Below are positions 35,862 to 45,120 of a stretch of 64,000 nucleotides of DNA, in pieces. The position numbers and the translations under genes are program-made. The notes under the pieces were generated by a model. That model was not told the DNA's origin, ran no database searches, and was given only the letters and a program-made list of their open reading frames with translations. The DNA comes from Lachnospiraceae bacterium Marseille-Q4251 (GTDB lineage Bacteria; Bacillota; Clostridia; Lachnospirales; Lachnospiraceae): NCBI GenBank assembly GCA_018223435.1, contig JAGTTO010000001.1, forward strand, positions 2,046,001 to 2,110,000. The letters are read 5' to 3'. Within the stretch, counting starts at the first letter, position 1. Each line of letters begins with the position of its first letter.

Positions 35862-36211
35862 GCAAAGGAGGGCGGCTCGGAGTCGCGAGCCCGCCGCCCT
35901 CCTCTGCACTCCTCCCTGCGGGCCCGCTTAGGAAATAGGGGGCTTACGTCAGACAAAAACTGCGTGAAATGACGGGTGTTACTGGATATAAAAACATAAA
36001 AAATATGGGGCTTACGTCATACTGCTACGCAGCGATAATATGGTATTCGATGGTTCATATTGAAATCTTACAATTCAAGCTCTCAATATGAGACACTAAA
36101 CACTATATCATCACTGCGTAGCAGTATGACGTAAGCCTCTTATTTTCTAAAGCGGGCCCAGTGGGGTGTGCAGAGGGGCGGCGGGCTCGCGACTCCGAGC
36201 CGCCCCTTTGC
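35862..36211. repeat. 350-bp nested palindrome, repeat family 2
   Basis: The outer arms of about 85-90 bp are near-perfect inverted copies that begin GCAAAGGaGGGCGG and end CCGCCCCTTTGC, with a few small indels. Each arm contains its own GC-rich hairpin with GGCTCG/CGAGCC and the CGCGACTCCGAG loop. Inside, TGACGTAAGC-type boxes frame a second inverted repeat (CTGCTACGCAG and CTGCGTAGCAG), and the centre holds a third (TCATATTGA and TCAATATGA). It fills the gap between glnA and the merR-type gene. A sister copy is at 49170-49520. Confidence 0.88.
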
Positions 36212-36237
36212 AATATTCATTTCACGCAGTAGCAGTA

Positions 36238-36328
36238 TGACGTAAGCACCCTATTTTCCAGCGTGCCCTGGAAAGGGGGTGCAGGGGGAAAACCAGGACT
36301 AGCGCAACTCCGATGGTTTTCCCCCTGC
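36238..36328 (+). repeat. Family-2 repeat, trailing single module
   Basis: It starts TGACGTAAGCACCCTATTTT, passes GCGTGCCCTGG and ends in a hairpin with arms GCAGGGGGAAAACC and GGTTTTCCCCCTGC around CTAGCGCAACTCCGA. It closely resembles the module at 27641-27732. The remainder of the gap to 36471 is AT-rich and contains nothing else recognised. Confidence 0.8.
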
Positions 36329-36471
36329 TATTTCTCTGTAGCTTTTCAAAGCCCCCTGCAAAAATTTGACATAATCTTTAAATAAAGTTATACTATTTTA
36401 CATACTATAACATCTTAAACCTGGCTTCCACTCCAGGAGGGGAGTTTCACATTTTAGGAGGAGATATTTCA

Positions 36472-36930
36472 ATGATGTACACCGTAGGTGAAATGGCAAA
36501 GCTTCTGAACATCCCCGGGTCTACGCTCCGATATTATGACAAGGAAGGGCTTCTTCCCTTCGTGGAGCGTTCTTCCGGCGGCATCCGCATGTTTCAGGAG
36601 AAGGATTACGAATGGCTGAAGGTCATCAGCTGCCTGAAAAAGGCCGGCATGTCCTTAAAGGATATCCGGGAATACATCAACCTGGCCATGCAGGGCGACG
36701 ACACCATCGACGAACGCCTGGCCCTTTTCGAGAAGCAGAGAAAAAATCTGGAAGCCCAGATGGCGGAGCTTCAGCACACCATGGACGTTCTGAATTTCAA
36801 ATGCTGGTTCTATGAGACCGCAAAAAAAGCCGGGACCACTCTCGTTCCCCAGTGCATGGAAGCAGAAGAGATCCCGGAAGAATTTCAGAAAATCCGCGAG
36901 GAACTTCACTGCAAACCCGAGTGTAACTAA
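36472..36930 (+). CDS. MerR-family transcriptional regulator
   Basis: This is a 152-residue regulator. The N-terminal winged helix includes YTVGEMAKLLNIPGSTLRYY and a MerR-type GGIRMFQEKDYEWL segment. A dimerisation coiled coil (about 80-115) follows, then a short tail with single Cys residues (CWFYE, PQCMEAE, HCKPEC). It belongs to the small group acting near dehydrogenases and has a ribosome site (AGGAGGAG) before ATGATG. The next gene is a zinc alcohol dehydrogenase on the opposite strand, and whether it is a target is unknown. Confidence 0.85.
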   Translation: MMYTVGEMAKLLNIPGSTLRYYDKEGLLPFVERSSGGIRMFQEKDYEWLKVISCLKKAGMSLKDIREYINLAMQGDDTIDERLALFEKQRKNLEAQMAELQHTMDVLNFKCWFYETAKKAGTTLVPQCMEAEEIPEEFQKIREELHCKPECN

Positions 36931-37073
36931 ACGAAAAGCCCGTACGCAAAGCGGCAGCCGCCGATGCTGCAGGTCAGGTTATCAATAGAAGGAAGCGCAC
37001 CGGAAAAACAGCTCCCAGAATCGTTGACTCTGTCGGCCCCAGAATGCACGCCCCGATGAGAAGCAACTTCGTT

Positions 37074-38099
37074 TTATTTTTCCGGTGAAATGATATATTT
37101 GCCTTTGGCGCGAAGTTCCGGATTGCTTAAGATATCTGCCAGCTCGTCAAGGTCTGCCACCTCGTATACCATGCTGCTCACGTCCAGGCGGCCGGAATCG
37201 ATCAGATCCAGCGCTCTCTTCTGGGTATAGGGGTTAATATAGGAAGCCTTCAGCACCAGCTCTTTCCTGAAGATTTCAAAAGGTTTCACGGAAATGGTCT
37301 CGTCCGGTTTGGTAAGGCCAAACATCATGACAACCGCCTTATTTCCCGCAATGTCGATGGCCTGCTCAATGGTAGACGGGCGGCCGACGCACTCGATAAC
37401 CGTGTTGACCCAGGTCATGCCTTCCTCTTTCAGACGGGCTTTCACATCCTCGTGTATCGGATCGATGCAGATATCAGCACCGAGCTTCTTTCCGACCTCG
37501 CGTTTGCTCTCCACCGGCTCCAGAAGGGCTACCTTTGCGGCTCCTGCCAGCCTCGACAGCTGGAGCATCAAAAGGCCGATCATGCCTCCGCCGATCACCA
37601 CCACCTGATGGCCCGGGCGGATTTCACACATATCCATACCATGAAGACAGCAGGCAACAGGCTCCGTCATAGCTCCCTGCTCAAAGGAAGTGTTGTCACC
37701 CAGCTTGTAAACCTGACGCTCATTCACCGCGCAATACTCCGCAAAACCGCCGTTTACCGTTGTGCCATAACCGATCATATGCTCACAGTAATGCACCACG
37801 CCGTTTCTACAGGGCTCACAGGCTCCGCAGTAGCAGTTCGGATCGATGCAGACACGATCTCCTGCCTTATAATTTGTCACCTCAGAACCAACCTCTGCGA
37901 TTACACCTGAAAACTCATGTCCCAGAATCGTCGGCGGCGTCACCTCCGCTGCTCCCTTGTCCCCTTCATAAATATGGACATCTGTTCCACACACACCGCA
38001 GGCCTTCACCTGGATCAGAACATCTTTCGGTCCGACTTTCGGCATCTCATGCTCTTCCACTCTCAGATCATGCTTCCCGTAAAATACTGCACTTTTCAT
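37074..38099 (-). CDS. Zinc-dependent medium-chain alcohol/polyol dehydrogenase
   Basis: This 341-residue enzyme has the catalytic zinc ligands Cys37 (KACGVCGTD), His61 and Glu62 (LGHEFSG). The structural zinc Cys cluster is at about 91-105 (CGACEPCRNGVVHYC). A Rossmann nucleotide-binding segment follows (VVVIGGGMIGLLMLQ, about 166-180), with an acidic residue at the end of strand 2 (ALLEPVESK) that favours NAD over NADP. It resembles sorbitol, threonine or butanediol dehydrogenases, and the substrate cannot be fixed from sequence. It stands alone, convergent with the merR-type gene. Confidence 0.85.
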   Translation of the reverse strand: MKSAVFYGKHDLRVEEHEMPKVGPKDVLIQVKACGVCGTDVHIYEGDKGAAEVTPPTILGHEFSGVIAEVGSEVTNYKAGDRVCIDPNCYCGACEPCRNGVVHYCEHMIGYGTTVNGGFAEYCAVNERQVYKLGDNTSFEQGAMTEPVACCLHGMDMCEIRPGHQVVVIGGGMIGLLMLQLSRLAGAAKVALLEPVESKREVGKKLGADICIDPIHEDVKARLKEEGMTWVNTVIECVGRPSTIEQAIDIAGNKAVVMMFGLTKPDETISVKPFEIFRKELVLKASYINPYTQKRALDLIDSGRLDVSSMVYEVADLDELADILSNPELRAKGKYIISPEK

Positions 38100-38193
38100 T
38101 TATTATCCCTCTCGAAAAAATAGGTGTTTTAACTGTAGATACGTTCAGTATATTCTTTGTTTTTGGTTTTGTCCAGTTGGAAATTTTCCATGC

Positions 38194-38232
38194 AAAAAGG
38201 CTATTCCCTACTGATATAGAGGATAGCCTTTG
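38194..38232 (-). terminator. Terminator of the oligosaccharide operon
   Basis: On the minus strand the arms AAAGGCTATCC and GGAATAGCCTTT are followed by a run of T. It lies about 20 bp after the GH36 stop codon. Confidence 0.8.
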
Positions 38233-38250
38233 TTTGCAAAAATCAACACT

Positions 38251-40257
38251 TTATTTTCTACACACAAGAACCTCTCCGGCTTTCACGTTTTTCACCGTGC
38301 AGAGTTTTCCTTCCCGTATAAGGTTCACTTTGCCTGTGCTGCTCGTCACCTTCACTCCGTCTTCTTCTGCGATAAACCGGAAATCTCCATCGGCCTTCAT
38401 TTCCCAGATGCAGATGTCGTCTCCGACCCGTTTTTCCTCTGCGGCTCCGTTGGAAATGTATTTGTTGATCAGGCCTACCATCGTGAATTTTCCGGTGGCA
38501 GGAATCAGCTGATAAAGATTTGCCTCACCCGGCTTGATCTCATAGGTAAAACCGTCATATTTATCGACTGCCTTTTTCTTATGGTCGTAAACATACCATT
38601 CTTTTCCGTTCTCCGTTCCCGGAAGGTCTTTTAAGAGAATCTCATCCTTGACGGCTTTTAGGGAAGAGCGGTCAAGGAAGGCCGCAACATAAATATGATC
38701 TCCATATTTATTGTAAATTTTCAAAGGCTTCTCTTTCATGACATTTCCGGCAGTCAGGCAGTCCAGGGTCGGTCTTCCCACATCCTGGCAGCGAATGATC
38801 GTACCATCGTTAAAAATCACAGGCCAGAGCTTTTCCGGATCTGTTTTTCCGAGGCCGTCGCTGATATACAGCGGGCCGCCGCTGATCACGCGGAGAAGGA
38901 TGCTCTGCTCCACATCCTCATGCTCCGACCAGACCATATCCCAGTCTCCCCAGTAGAAACAGCCGTGATAAACGGAATCATAGGCGTTCTGCAGCGCATG
39001 CTCCATAAAGCTTCCTGGCACCATCGGCGTATAGTCATCGCTGTTTCTTGAGAGCGCCGCGCTCTGCCGGTTCCAGATATCCTCCGGCGCCATTCCCATA
39101 CAGTTGATAAGATTTCCGTTAAAATGCAGATCTGCAGAAGCTTCCAGTCCCGTATGAACCGCTTTTGCCGCCTCTCCGTAAGAGACCGTACCCTGGGTCA
39201 TAATGGAAAAAGAACTCTGGCTGTCCACCTTGATAAAGTCCACGCCCGCATTTTTGAGAAAAGCATGCCACTGGTTCCAGAAACCGAAGACCGCGTCTGC
39301 CTGCGGCTTTACCGTGATCTCTCCATTGGGATAGGTTGTAAGAAAAGCCGCATTCTCTTTCTCTGCCTGAGATCCTGGAAGGATTCCATTCCAGTATCCC
39401 TTTATGGCCTGCCATACGCCGACATATTTCATCTTGTAGGCTTCTTTCAGCATGCTGACCGTCTCTTTAATGCCTCCCGGAAACTTTACCGGGTCCGCCT
39501 CAAAGCTTTTCAGCATCTGACCTTCGGAATCGGACCAGCCGTCATCGATCAGCACCCACTGAACGGGCACTTCCTTTTCTTTCAGCTCTTTCACCTTATC
39601 AACGACGGCATCCATATTTACGCTCTGACCGAGAGAATCCCAGGAACACCAGCCCAGTTTTCTGAGGATTTCCGGAAATTCCTTCTCTCTGCGAAGCTTT
39701 AAGTTCTTTCCGGAAAGCTTCAGGGCCCATTTTACAGCCTCTTCCGTCACTGCATAAGGGTCCTTGCCCGCTCCGCAGATCAGGGCCACATCCTGCATTT
39801 TCCGCTTTCCGGCACAGTTGGAAGAGAGTGTCAGCCGAAGACCTTTTTCCCAGCCAACGAGATCCGCCCGGTTCTCCTTCCCGCTGACAGCTAAAAATAC
39901 CAGATAATCCTCCGGTCTTTTGAAAATGACCAGCTGGCTCTGCTCCGGAATTTCCGAAAAAACAGTGCCGAAAGCTGGACGAATCCACCATTCCTTATGC
40001 TGATAAATGGAAACAAAGGAATAACCTTCAGAAAGCCTAAGATCGATCTCCACTCCGTTTCTGTCTGCAAAGGCCTTCTGGTAGCCAAAGGCCGGCGCCT
40101 GGGTCTGAATTTCCGCATCGATGCAGACTGCCGTCAGCTCGTCCTGCTCGGAAATCTTCGGAGAAACCGCATATGCTTCTGGTTTACCGGTTACGGAATG
40201 GACACTTCCATCCCGCAGCCTTACTTTTTTCTCACAGATTTCAAAGTACTTATTCAT
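38251..40257 (-). CDS. GH36 alpha-galactosidase / raffinose-synthase-like enzyme
   Basis: This 668-residue cytoplasmic enzyme is of the Sip1/raffinose-synthase branch of GH36. The barrel begins near LGWCSWDSLGQS (about 201-212). Nucleophile Asp345 is in FIKVDSQS, and the acid/base is in RNSDDY (about 404-409). A C-terminal beta domain follows. It is the last gene of the operon and overlaps the GH3 gene by 8 bp. In bacteria this branch generally hydrolyses alpha-galactosides such as raffinose-family sugars, but synthase or other activity cannot be excluded. Confidence 0.85.
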   Translation of the reverse strand: MNKYFEICEKKVRLRDGSVHSVTGKPEAYAVSPKISEQDELTAVCIDAEIQTQAPAFGYQKAFADRNGVEIDLRLSEGYSFVSIYQHKEWWIRPAFGTVFSEIPEQSQLVIFKRPEDYLVFLAVSGKENRADLVGWEKGLRLTLSSNCAGKRKMQDVALICGAGKDPYAVTEEAVKWALKLSGKNLKLRREKEFPEILRKLGWCSWDSLGQSVNMDAVVDKVKELKEKEVPVQWVLIDDGWSDSEGQMLKSFEADPVKFPGGIKETVSMLKEAYKMKYVGVWQAIKGYWNGILPGSQAEKENAAFLTTYPNGEITVKPQADAVFGFWNQWHAFLKNAGVDFIKVDSQSSFSIMTQGTVSYGEAAKAVHTGLEASADLHFNGNLINCMGMAPEDIWNRQSAALSRNSDDYTPMVPGSFMEHALQNAYDSVYHGCFYWGDWDMVWSEHEDVEQSILLRVISGGPLYISDGLGKTDPEKLWPVIFNDGTIIRCQDVGRPTLDCLTAGNVMKEKPLKIYNKYGDHIYVAAFLDRSSLKAVKDEILLKDLPGTENGKEWYVYDHKKKAVDKYDGFTYEIKPGEANLYQLIPATGKFTMVGLINKYISNGAAEEKRVGDDICIWEMKADGDFRFIAEEDGVKVTSSTGKVNLIREGKLCTVKNVKAGEVLVCRK

Positions 40258-42517
40258 GGCTCACCCCGTTCAGTTTTTCCAGAAGCTCAGTCAGCTGCTG
40301 CTCGGAAAATCTTCCTTTTGTGAAAGTCACCAGTGTTTTCAGCGGGAAATCGCAGATCACGCGGAAAGCGAAATCCACCGGCCGGTCTCCCAGGCTGAAA
40401 TCAATTCCGGACTCTCTCTCAAAATAATCCATCATCTCGCGGGCAATCTCTCTAGTCGGTTCATAGTAATAGATCTCCCCGAAGGTGGAATTTCTGTAAA
40501 AATGCTTTTTGACAATCGCTGTGGAAGTCACCTCGATGGCAGCTTTCAGGCGGATATCCTCGCTGGAAGCTCCCACCAGGATCTCAAAGCGTCCGCTCTG
40601 AACCAGGAAATCCTTCGCTTCCACATCGTAATAAGCGAAGCTTCTCTTATCCAGTTCAAAAACAGCTTCCTTCTCCTCGCCCGGCTCCAGAGAAAGCTTC
40701 TGGAAACCTTTCAGCTCCTTATAGGGGCGGACGATATCGGTCTGGCAGTCATGGATATAGAGCTCGACAACCTCTTTTCCGGCAACTGCTCCCGTATTTT
40801 TCACTTTCACTCTCACCGTTGCTTTTTCCTGATCTGTCATGCTCTCCCGGTCTACAGTAATCTCCTCGTAGGAGAAATCCGTATAGCTGAGACCATGGCC
40901 AAAGCAGAACAGCGGTTTCACCTTGCAGGTATCATAGTAGCGGTAACCGACGAAGATTCCTTCCCGGTATTCCACATGATAGCCCTCACCCGGGAAATTT
41001 AAAAAGCAGGGAGTATCTTCCAGTCGCTGCGGGAAGGTCTCTGCCAGTTTACCGCTGGGATTGGTCTTTCCATAGAGCACCTTTGCAAGTGCCTCGGCTC
41101 CTGCCTGTCCCAGAAGATAACCCTCGACAATGGCTTTTGCCTGGGGTTCAAAGGGCATTACCACAGGGGCTCCGTTGCTCAGAACCACGATGATATTTTT
41201 GTTATGTTTCGCCACTTCTTCGATCAGCCGGATCTGGGCTCCCGGAATGTTCAGATGCTCACGGTCCATTCCTTCCGTCTCATAGACTTCCGGAAGGCCG
41301 GCACAGATAACGACCTTGTCCGCTCTGGAAGCTGCCTCAACAGCTTCAGCGAGCAGGTTCGCATCGCACTCCTCCGCCGCGCAGGCAAAGCCTTTGACAT
41401 ACTCCACATTTCCCAGCTTTTTCAGCTCTTCCAGCGGCTTATCGAGGAAGGTGGTGTTGATATGAGAGCTTCCGCCTCCCTGAAACCGCGGTTTCTCCGC
41501 AAATTCACCGATGACGACTACCTTGTCCTCCGCTTTTAAAGGAAGAACCTTATCTTCATTTTTCAATAGAACGATGCATTCCTCGGCAATCTCCTCGGCA
41601 ATCCGATGATTTTTCTCATAGAAAACCGGCTCTGCCTCTCCTGCTGCATGGAGTTTTTCCCGCAGCTCCAGAAGGCGTCTTACTGCTCTGTCTACATATT
41701 CCACTGGAAGGCTTCCGTCTTTCACGGCAGCTTCCACCTTGCTGTCATTGACCGTACCTGAGGAGGGCATCTCCAGATCCTGTCCGGCAATCAGTCCTTT
41801 TACTCTGTCATTTGCTGCGCCCCAGTCTGTGACAACCAGGCCGTCATAGCCCCATTCCTCCCGGAGAATATCGTTCAGCAGATATTTGTTCTCGGAACCA
41901 AACTCTCCGTTCAGGCGGTTATAAGCGCACATAACAGTCCAGGGTTTTCCTTCTTTCACCGCGGTCTCGAAGCTGGTGAGGTAAATCTCCCGCAGCGTTC
42001 TCTCGTCAACGGTCGCGTTCAGAGTCAGTCGCTTGGTCTCCTGGTTGTTTACGGCAAAATGTTTCAGGGATGCTCCCACGCCCTTACTCTGCACGCCTTT
42101 GATATGCTGTGCTGCCAGGTTGGAGGCCAGATAGGGATCCTCTGAAAAATACTCAAAGTTTCTTCCGCAGAGGGGAGAACGCTTGATATTATTGCCCGGT
42201 CCGAGAATTACTGCAACATTCTCTGCCCGGCACTCGGAAGCCAGGGCCTCTCCCATTTTATAGACGATTTCCCGGTTCCAGGAAGAACCCAGAGCGCAGG
42301 CCGGCGGGAAGCAGGTGGCAGGTACGCTCACATTCATTCCCAGATGATCCGGTTTATCACTCTGTTTTCTCAGTCCGTGAGGGCCGTCAGTCATCAGCAT
42401 TTTTTCAATTCCAAGTCTTGGAACGCTCTGAGAGTCGTTGAAGGTCTCGCCGGACAGCAGAGAGCATTTTTCCTCCAGAGTCAGTTCTTTTAATAATTCA
42501 TCTACACTTTGTCCCAT
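40250..42517 (-). CDS. GH3 beta-glucosidase-type enzyme, cytoplasmic
   Basis: This 755-residue protein has the GH3 N-terminal barrel with nucleophile Asp231 in GLVVTDWGAA, the substrate-binding LKHFAVNNQE (about 151-160) and FSEDPYLAS. The alpha/beta sandwich (about 310-530) and C-terminal fibronectin-like domain (about 590-660) follow, then a helical extension to 755. No signal peptide is present, so it acts on imported sugars. It is 1 bp from the GH13 gene. A beta-glycosidase beside two alpha-glycosidases is an uncommon mix. Confidence 0.88.
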   Translation of the reverse strand: MGQSVDELLKELTLEEKCSLLSGETFNDSQSVPRLGIEKMLMTDGPHGLRKQSDKPDHLGMNVSVPATCFPPACALGSSWNREIVYKMGEALASECRAENVAVILGPGNNIKRSPLCGRNFEYFSEDPYLASNLAAQHIKGVQSKGVGASLKHFAVNNQETKRLTLNATVDERTLREIYLTSFETAVKEGKPWTVMCAYNRLNGEFGSENKYLLNDILREEWGYDGLVVTDWGAANDRVKGLIAGQDLEMPSSGTVNDSKVEAAVKDGSLPVEYVDRAVRRLLELREKLHAAGEAEPVFYEKNHRIAEEIAEECIVLLKNEDKVLPLKAEDKVVVIGEFAEKPRFQGGGSSHINTTFLDKPLEELKKLGNVEYVKGFACAAEECDANLLAEAVEAASRADKVVICAGLPEVYETEGMDREHLNIPGAQIRLIEEVAKHNKNIIVVLSNGAPVVMPFEPQAKAIVEGYLLGQAGAEALAKVLYGKTNPSGKLAETFPQRLEDTPCFLNFPGEGYHVEYREGIFVGYRYYDTCKVKPLFCFGHGLSYTDFSYEEITVDRESMTDQEKATVRVKVKNTGAVAGKEVVELYIHDCQTDIVRPYKELKGFQKLSLEPGEEKEAVFELDKRSFAYYDVEAKDFLVQSGRFEILVGASSEDIRLKAAIEVTSTAIVKKHFYRNSTFGEIYYYEPTREIAREMMDYFERESGIDFSLGDRPVDFAFRVICDFPLKTLVTFTKGRFSEQQLTELLEKLNGVSHE

Positions 42518-42518
42518 A

Positions 42519-44201
42519 TTACAAATCCTCCAGCAATACTGCCTGATAGGGCAGAAGTTCTATCGTTTTTTCCTTCTTTTCCAGGCAGCTGTGATTATTC
42601 AGCAAAACCCTGAAAGCCTTCGGAAGCTCGATCCGGCAGCTCTCGTTCTGATTATTACAGATGACACGAAGACTCTGAGAGTCATTGCTTCGCGTATAGG
42701 CAAAAATGCCCTTTTGCTCTCTCTGAAAAGGGGTGATTTTTCCTGTCGCCAGCACCTCACTGTATTCTTCGCTTCGTTTCAGCGCAACCATTTTTTTATA
42801 GAAAGAAAGGAGAGAATTTTTGTCTTCTCTTTCTTTTTCCACATTGATTTCTTTATGGTCCGGATTGACCGGAAGCCAGGGCGTTCCCTCGGTGAAACCG
42901 CCATTTTTTCCGCTGTTCCAGGGCATCGGGTATCTCGCATTGTCCCGGCTTCCCTTCTGCGCGATCTTTAAGGCCTCCGCTTCCGTGAAGCCATACTCTC
43001 TTGCAAGTTCATACTGATTATGCGTGGAGCAGTCATCGTAATCTTTCAGCTCAGGAAAGGCAAAATTTCGCATTCCCAGCTCCTGACCCTGATAAATAAA
43101 CGGAGTTCCCCAGAGATAGAGATACATCATTCCCAGCATGGAAAAACCGTAGAAATTTTTCCCTTCCTCTCTCAGAAGCCGGTCCGCCGCTCTGGGTATA
43201 TCATGGCATTCCAGAAACGTAGCGATCCACATATCCGGGCAGAGCACCGTCTGGGAATTTAAAAGCTGGTCCCGCAGTTCATCCGGGTCCCACTCTTCTT
43301 CCTCGAACCAGAAGTAGTTCGGCGCTTTTCTTCCGAGGCTTAAATGGGATACTTCAAAAATGCAGGAAAAGTACCCATTTTTCAGAGATATAAAATTCTG
43401 CATGGAGTGAACGTCCGCATCTTCCATCTCGCCGATGACAAAATAATCACCTTTTCCATAAGTCATTTCTTTCATCTCTTTCAGAAAAGCTTCCAGTCCC
43501 GGCTGATTCAGGGTTCCGTGTTTCACAGAAACCAGACCGTCCGGTCCGTCTGCCGGAAAAGAGGGCAGCCCTTCTTTTTTCTTCATATATGTAACCGCAT
43601 CCAGCCGGAAACCGCTGACTCCCAGATCCAGCCAGTAGTTCATCATGCGGTACATTTTTTCTCTGAGCCGGGGATTGTCCCAGTTCAGATCCACCTGTTC
43701 TTTTGTAAAAAGATGAAGATAATAGTATTCGCTTCCCGGAATCTTTTCCCAGGCACTTCCCCCGAAGATGGAGCGCCAGTTATTCGGCGGATTTTCGCCT
43801 TCTCCTTTTCTCAGGAAAAAATAATCCGCGTATTCGCCCTCGGGATCCTTCAAAACCTGCTGAAACCACTCATGCTGATCCGAACAGTGATTTAAAACCA
43901 TATCCATAATCACATGGATGCCCCGTTTGTCCGCCTCATGAATGAGCTCCTTCATATCCTCCGTCGTTCCAAACATCGGATCAATCTCATAATAATCGGA
44001 TACATCATATCCATTATCTTTCATCGGAGATTTGCATATCGGATTCAGATACAGAAGATCCGTTCCCAGTTCCTGAATGTAGTCCAGCTTCTGGATAATC
44101 CCTCTTAAATCTCCTATTCCATCTCCATTGGAATCATAAAAACTTTTTGGATACACCTGATAGGCGATCGATTTCTGCCACCACTTTAAGTCTTGCTTCA
44201 T
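42519..44201 (-). CDS. GH13 alpha-glucosidase / oligo-1,6-glucosidase type
   Basis: This 560-residue GH13 enzyme has the family's start (WWQKSIAYQVYPKSFYDSNG) and conserved regions I (MDMVLNH), II (GFRLDAVTYM, nucleophile Asp201) and III (FVIGEMED, acid/base Glu258). Region IV appears as ECHDIPRA, where the usual Asn before HD is Cys, which may shift specificity. QVYP and the acidic loop near 24-30 fit the oligo-1,6-glucosidase/trehalose-6-phosphate-hydrolase subfamilies. No signal peptide is seen. Confidence 0.85.
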   Translation of the reverse strand: MKQDLKWWQKSIAYQVYPKSFYDSNGDGIGDLRGIIQKLDYIQELGTDLLYLNPICKSPMKDNGYDVSDYYEIDPMFGTTEDMKELIHEADKRGIHVIMDMVLNHCSDQHEWFQQVLKDPEGEYADYFFLRKGEGENPPNNWRSIFGGSAWEKIPGSEYYYLHLFTKEQVDLNWDNPRLREKMYRMMNYWLDLGVSGFRLDAVTYMKKKEGLPSFPADGPDGLVSVKHGTLNQPGLEAFLKEMKEMTYGKGDYFVIGEMEDADVHSMQNFISLKNGYFSCIFEVSHLSLGRKAPNYFWFEEEEWDPDELRDQLLNSQTVLCPDMWIATFLECHDIPRAADRLLREEGKNFYGFSMLGMMYLYLWGTPFIYQGQELGMRNFAFPELKDYDDCSTHNQYELAREYGFTEAEALKIAQKGSRDNARYPMPWNSGKNGGFTEGTPWLPVNPDHKEINVEKEREDKNSLLSFYKKMVALKRSEEYSEVLATGKITPFQREQKGIFAYTRSNDSQSLRVICNNQNESCRIELPKAFRVLLNNHSCLEKKEKTIELLPYQAVLLEDL

Positions 44202-44239
44202 TTTTACGTTCCTTTCCTTTTTATGACCTTATACATGTA

Positions 44240-44267
44240 GTGGTGATCAGAAAAATCTGATCACCAC
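44240..44267 (-). promoter_or_regulatory. Intercistronic hairpin between permease and GH13 genes
   Basis: The 11-bp arms GTGGTGATCAG and CTGATCACCAC close a six-base loop. No T run follows on the minus strand, so it looks like an mRNA-stabilising or processing hairpin and not a full terminator. It separates transport genes from hydrolase genes in one operon. Confidence 0.65.
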
Positions 44268-44274
44268 CTCAGGT

Positions 44275-45120
44275 TTACATCTTCACAGCACCCTCAGATA
44301 CACCAGCAACAATGTATTTCTGAAGGAAAATGTACAAGATAATAATCGGTATGATTGTAACAAATACAGCCGGGAAAATTAACTCCCACGGGTTTCCGTA
44401 CTGTCCGGAAGTCAGCTTTGCGAAATAAAGCTCCAGCGTCAGTGTCTTGGATCCTGTCTTGTTTCCGATTACAAGGAAAGGAAGAAGGTAGTCATTCCAG
44501 ATCCACATACCATTTAATACGATCACGGTAACGGTGGTTCCCTTTAACAGCGGGAATACGACCTTGAAGAACATCTGAAACAGGTTCGCTCCATCCAGCA
44601 CTGCCGCTTCTTCCAGAGAGGCAGGTACGCTCTTGATAAAGCCATGATACAGGAAGACGGACATGCTCAGTCCGAAACCGCCGTACATGAGAATCAGTCC
44701 CTGTACGTTTTTCAGTCCCATTTTTTCAAACACGCTCAGGAGCGGGTACATCAGAGACTGGAACGGTACCAGCATAGCTGCGGTAAAGCAGAGAAACACG
44801 ATGTTGGAAAGGATGGTTTTACTTCTCACCATTGCCCATGCAGCAAACGAGGAAACGATTACCAGAAGCAGGATGGAGAAAAAAGTAATAATAAAGGTCA
44901 GTCCCAGAGCTTTTCCAAAGTTGATTGCTTCCATTGCTGTCTTGATATACTGGAGAGTCCAGTGTTCCGGAAGCGCTACCGGCGAAGCAATGATTTCATT
45001 GTTTGACTTAAACGCATTTACAAACAGGAACAACAAAGGAGCCAGTGTGTAAAGAGCCAGAATGATCAGAATAAGGTGACGTACTGCTTCTCCCAGTACA
45101 TGTCTGTTTTTCATTGACAT
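44275..45120 (-). CDS. Sugar ABC permease, MalG type
   Basis: This 281-residue CUT1 permease has six predicted helices and the EAA loop SLEEAAVLDGANLFQMFFKV (about 168-187). It overlaps the preceding MalF-like gene at the stop/start and is followed by a hairpin and three glycosidase genes. With its partner and the binding protein it imports an oligosaccharide, presumably one containing alpha-glucosyl or alpha-galactosyl units. Confidence 0.88.
   Translation of the reverse strand: MSMKNRHVLGEAVRHLILIILALYTLAPLLFLFVNAFKSNNEIIASPVALPEHWTLQYIKTAMEAINFGKALGLTFIITFFSILLLVIVSSFAAWAMVRSKTILSNIVFLCFTAAMLVPFQSLMYPLLSVFEKMGLKNVQGLILMYGGFGLSMSVFLYHGFIKSVPASLEEAAVLDGANLFQMFFKVVFPLLKGTTVTVIVLNGMWIWNDYLLPFLVIGNKTGSKTLTLELYFAKLTSGQYGNPWELIFPAVFVTIIPIIILYIFLQKYIVAGVSEGAVKM

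Noticed and set aside
35862..36328. Possible CRISPR array
   Set aside because: The repeats are inverted and nested, not direct with regular spacers, and no cas genes are present.
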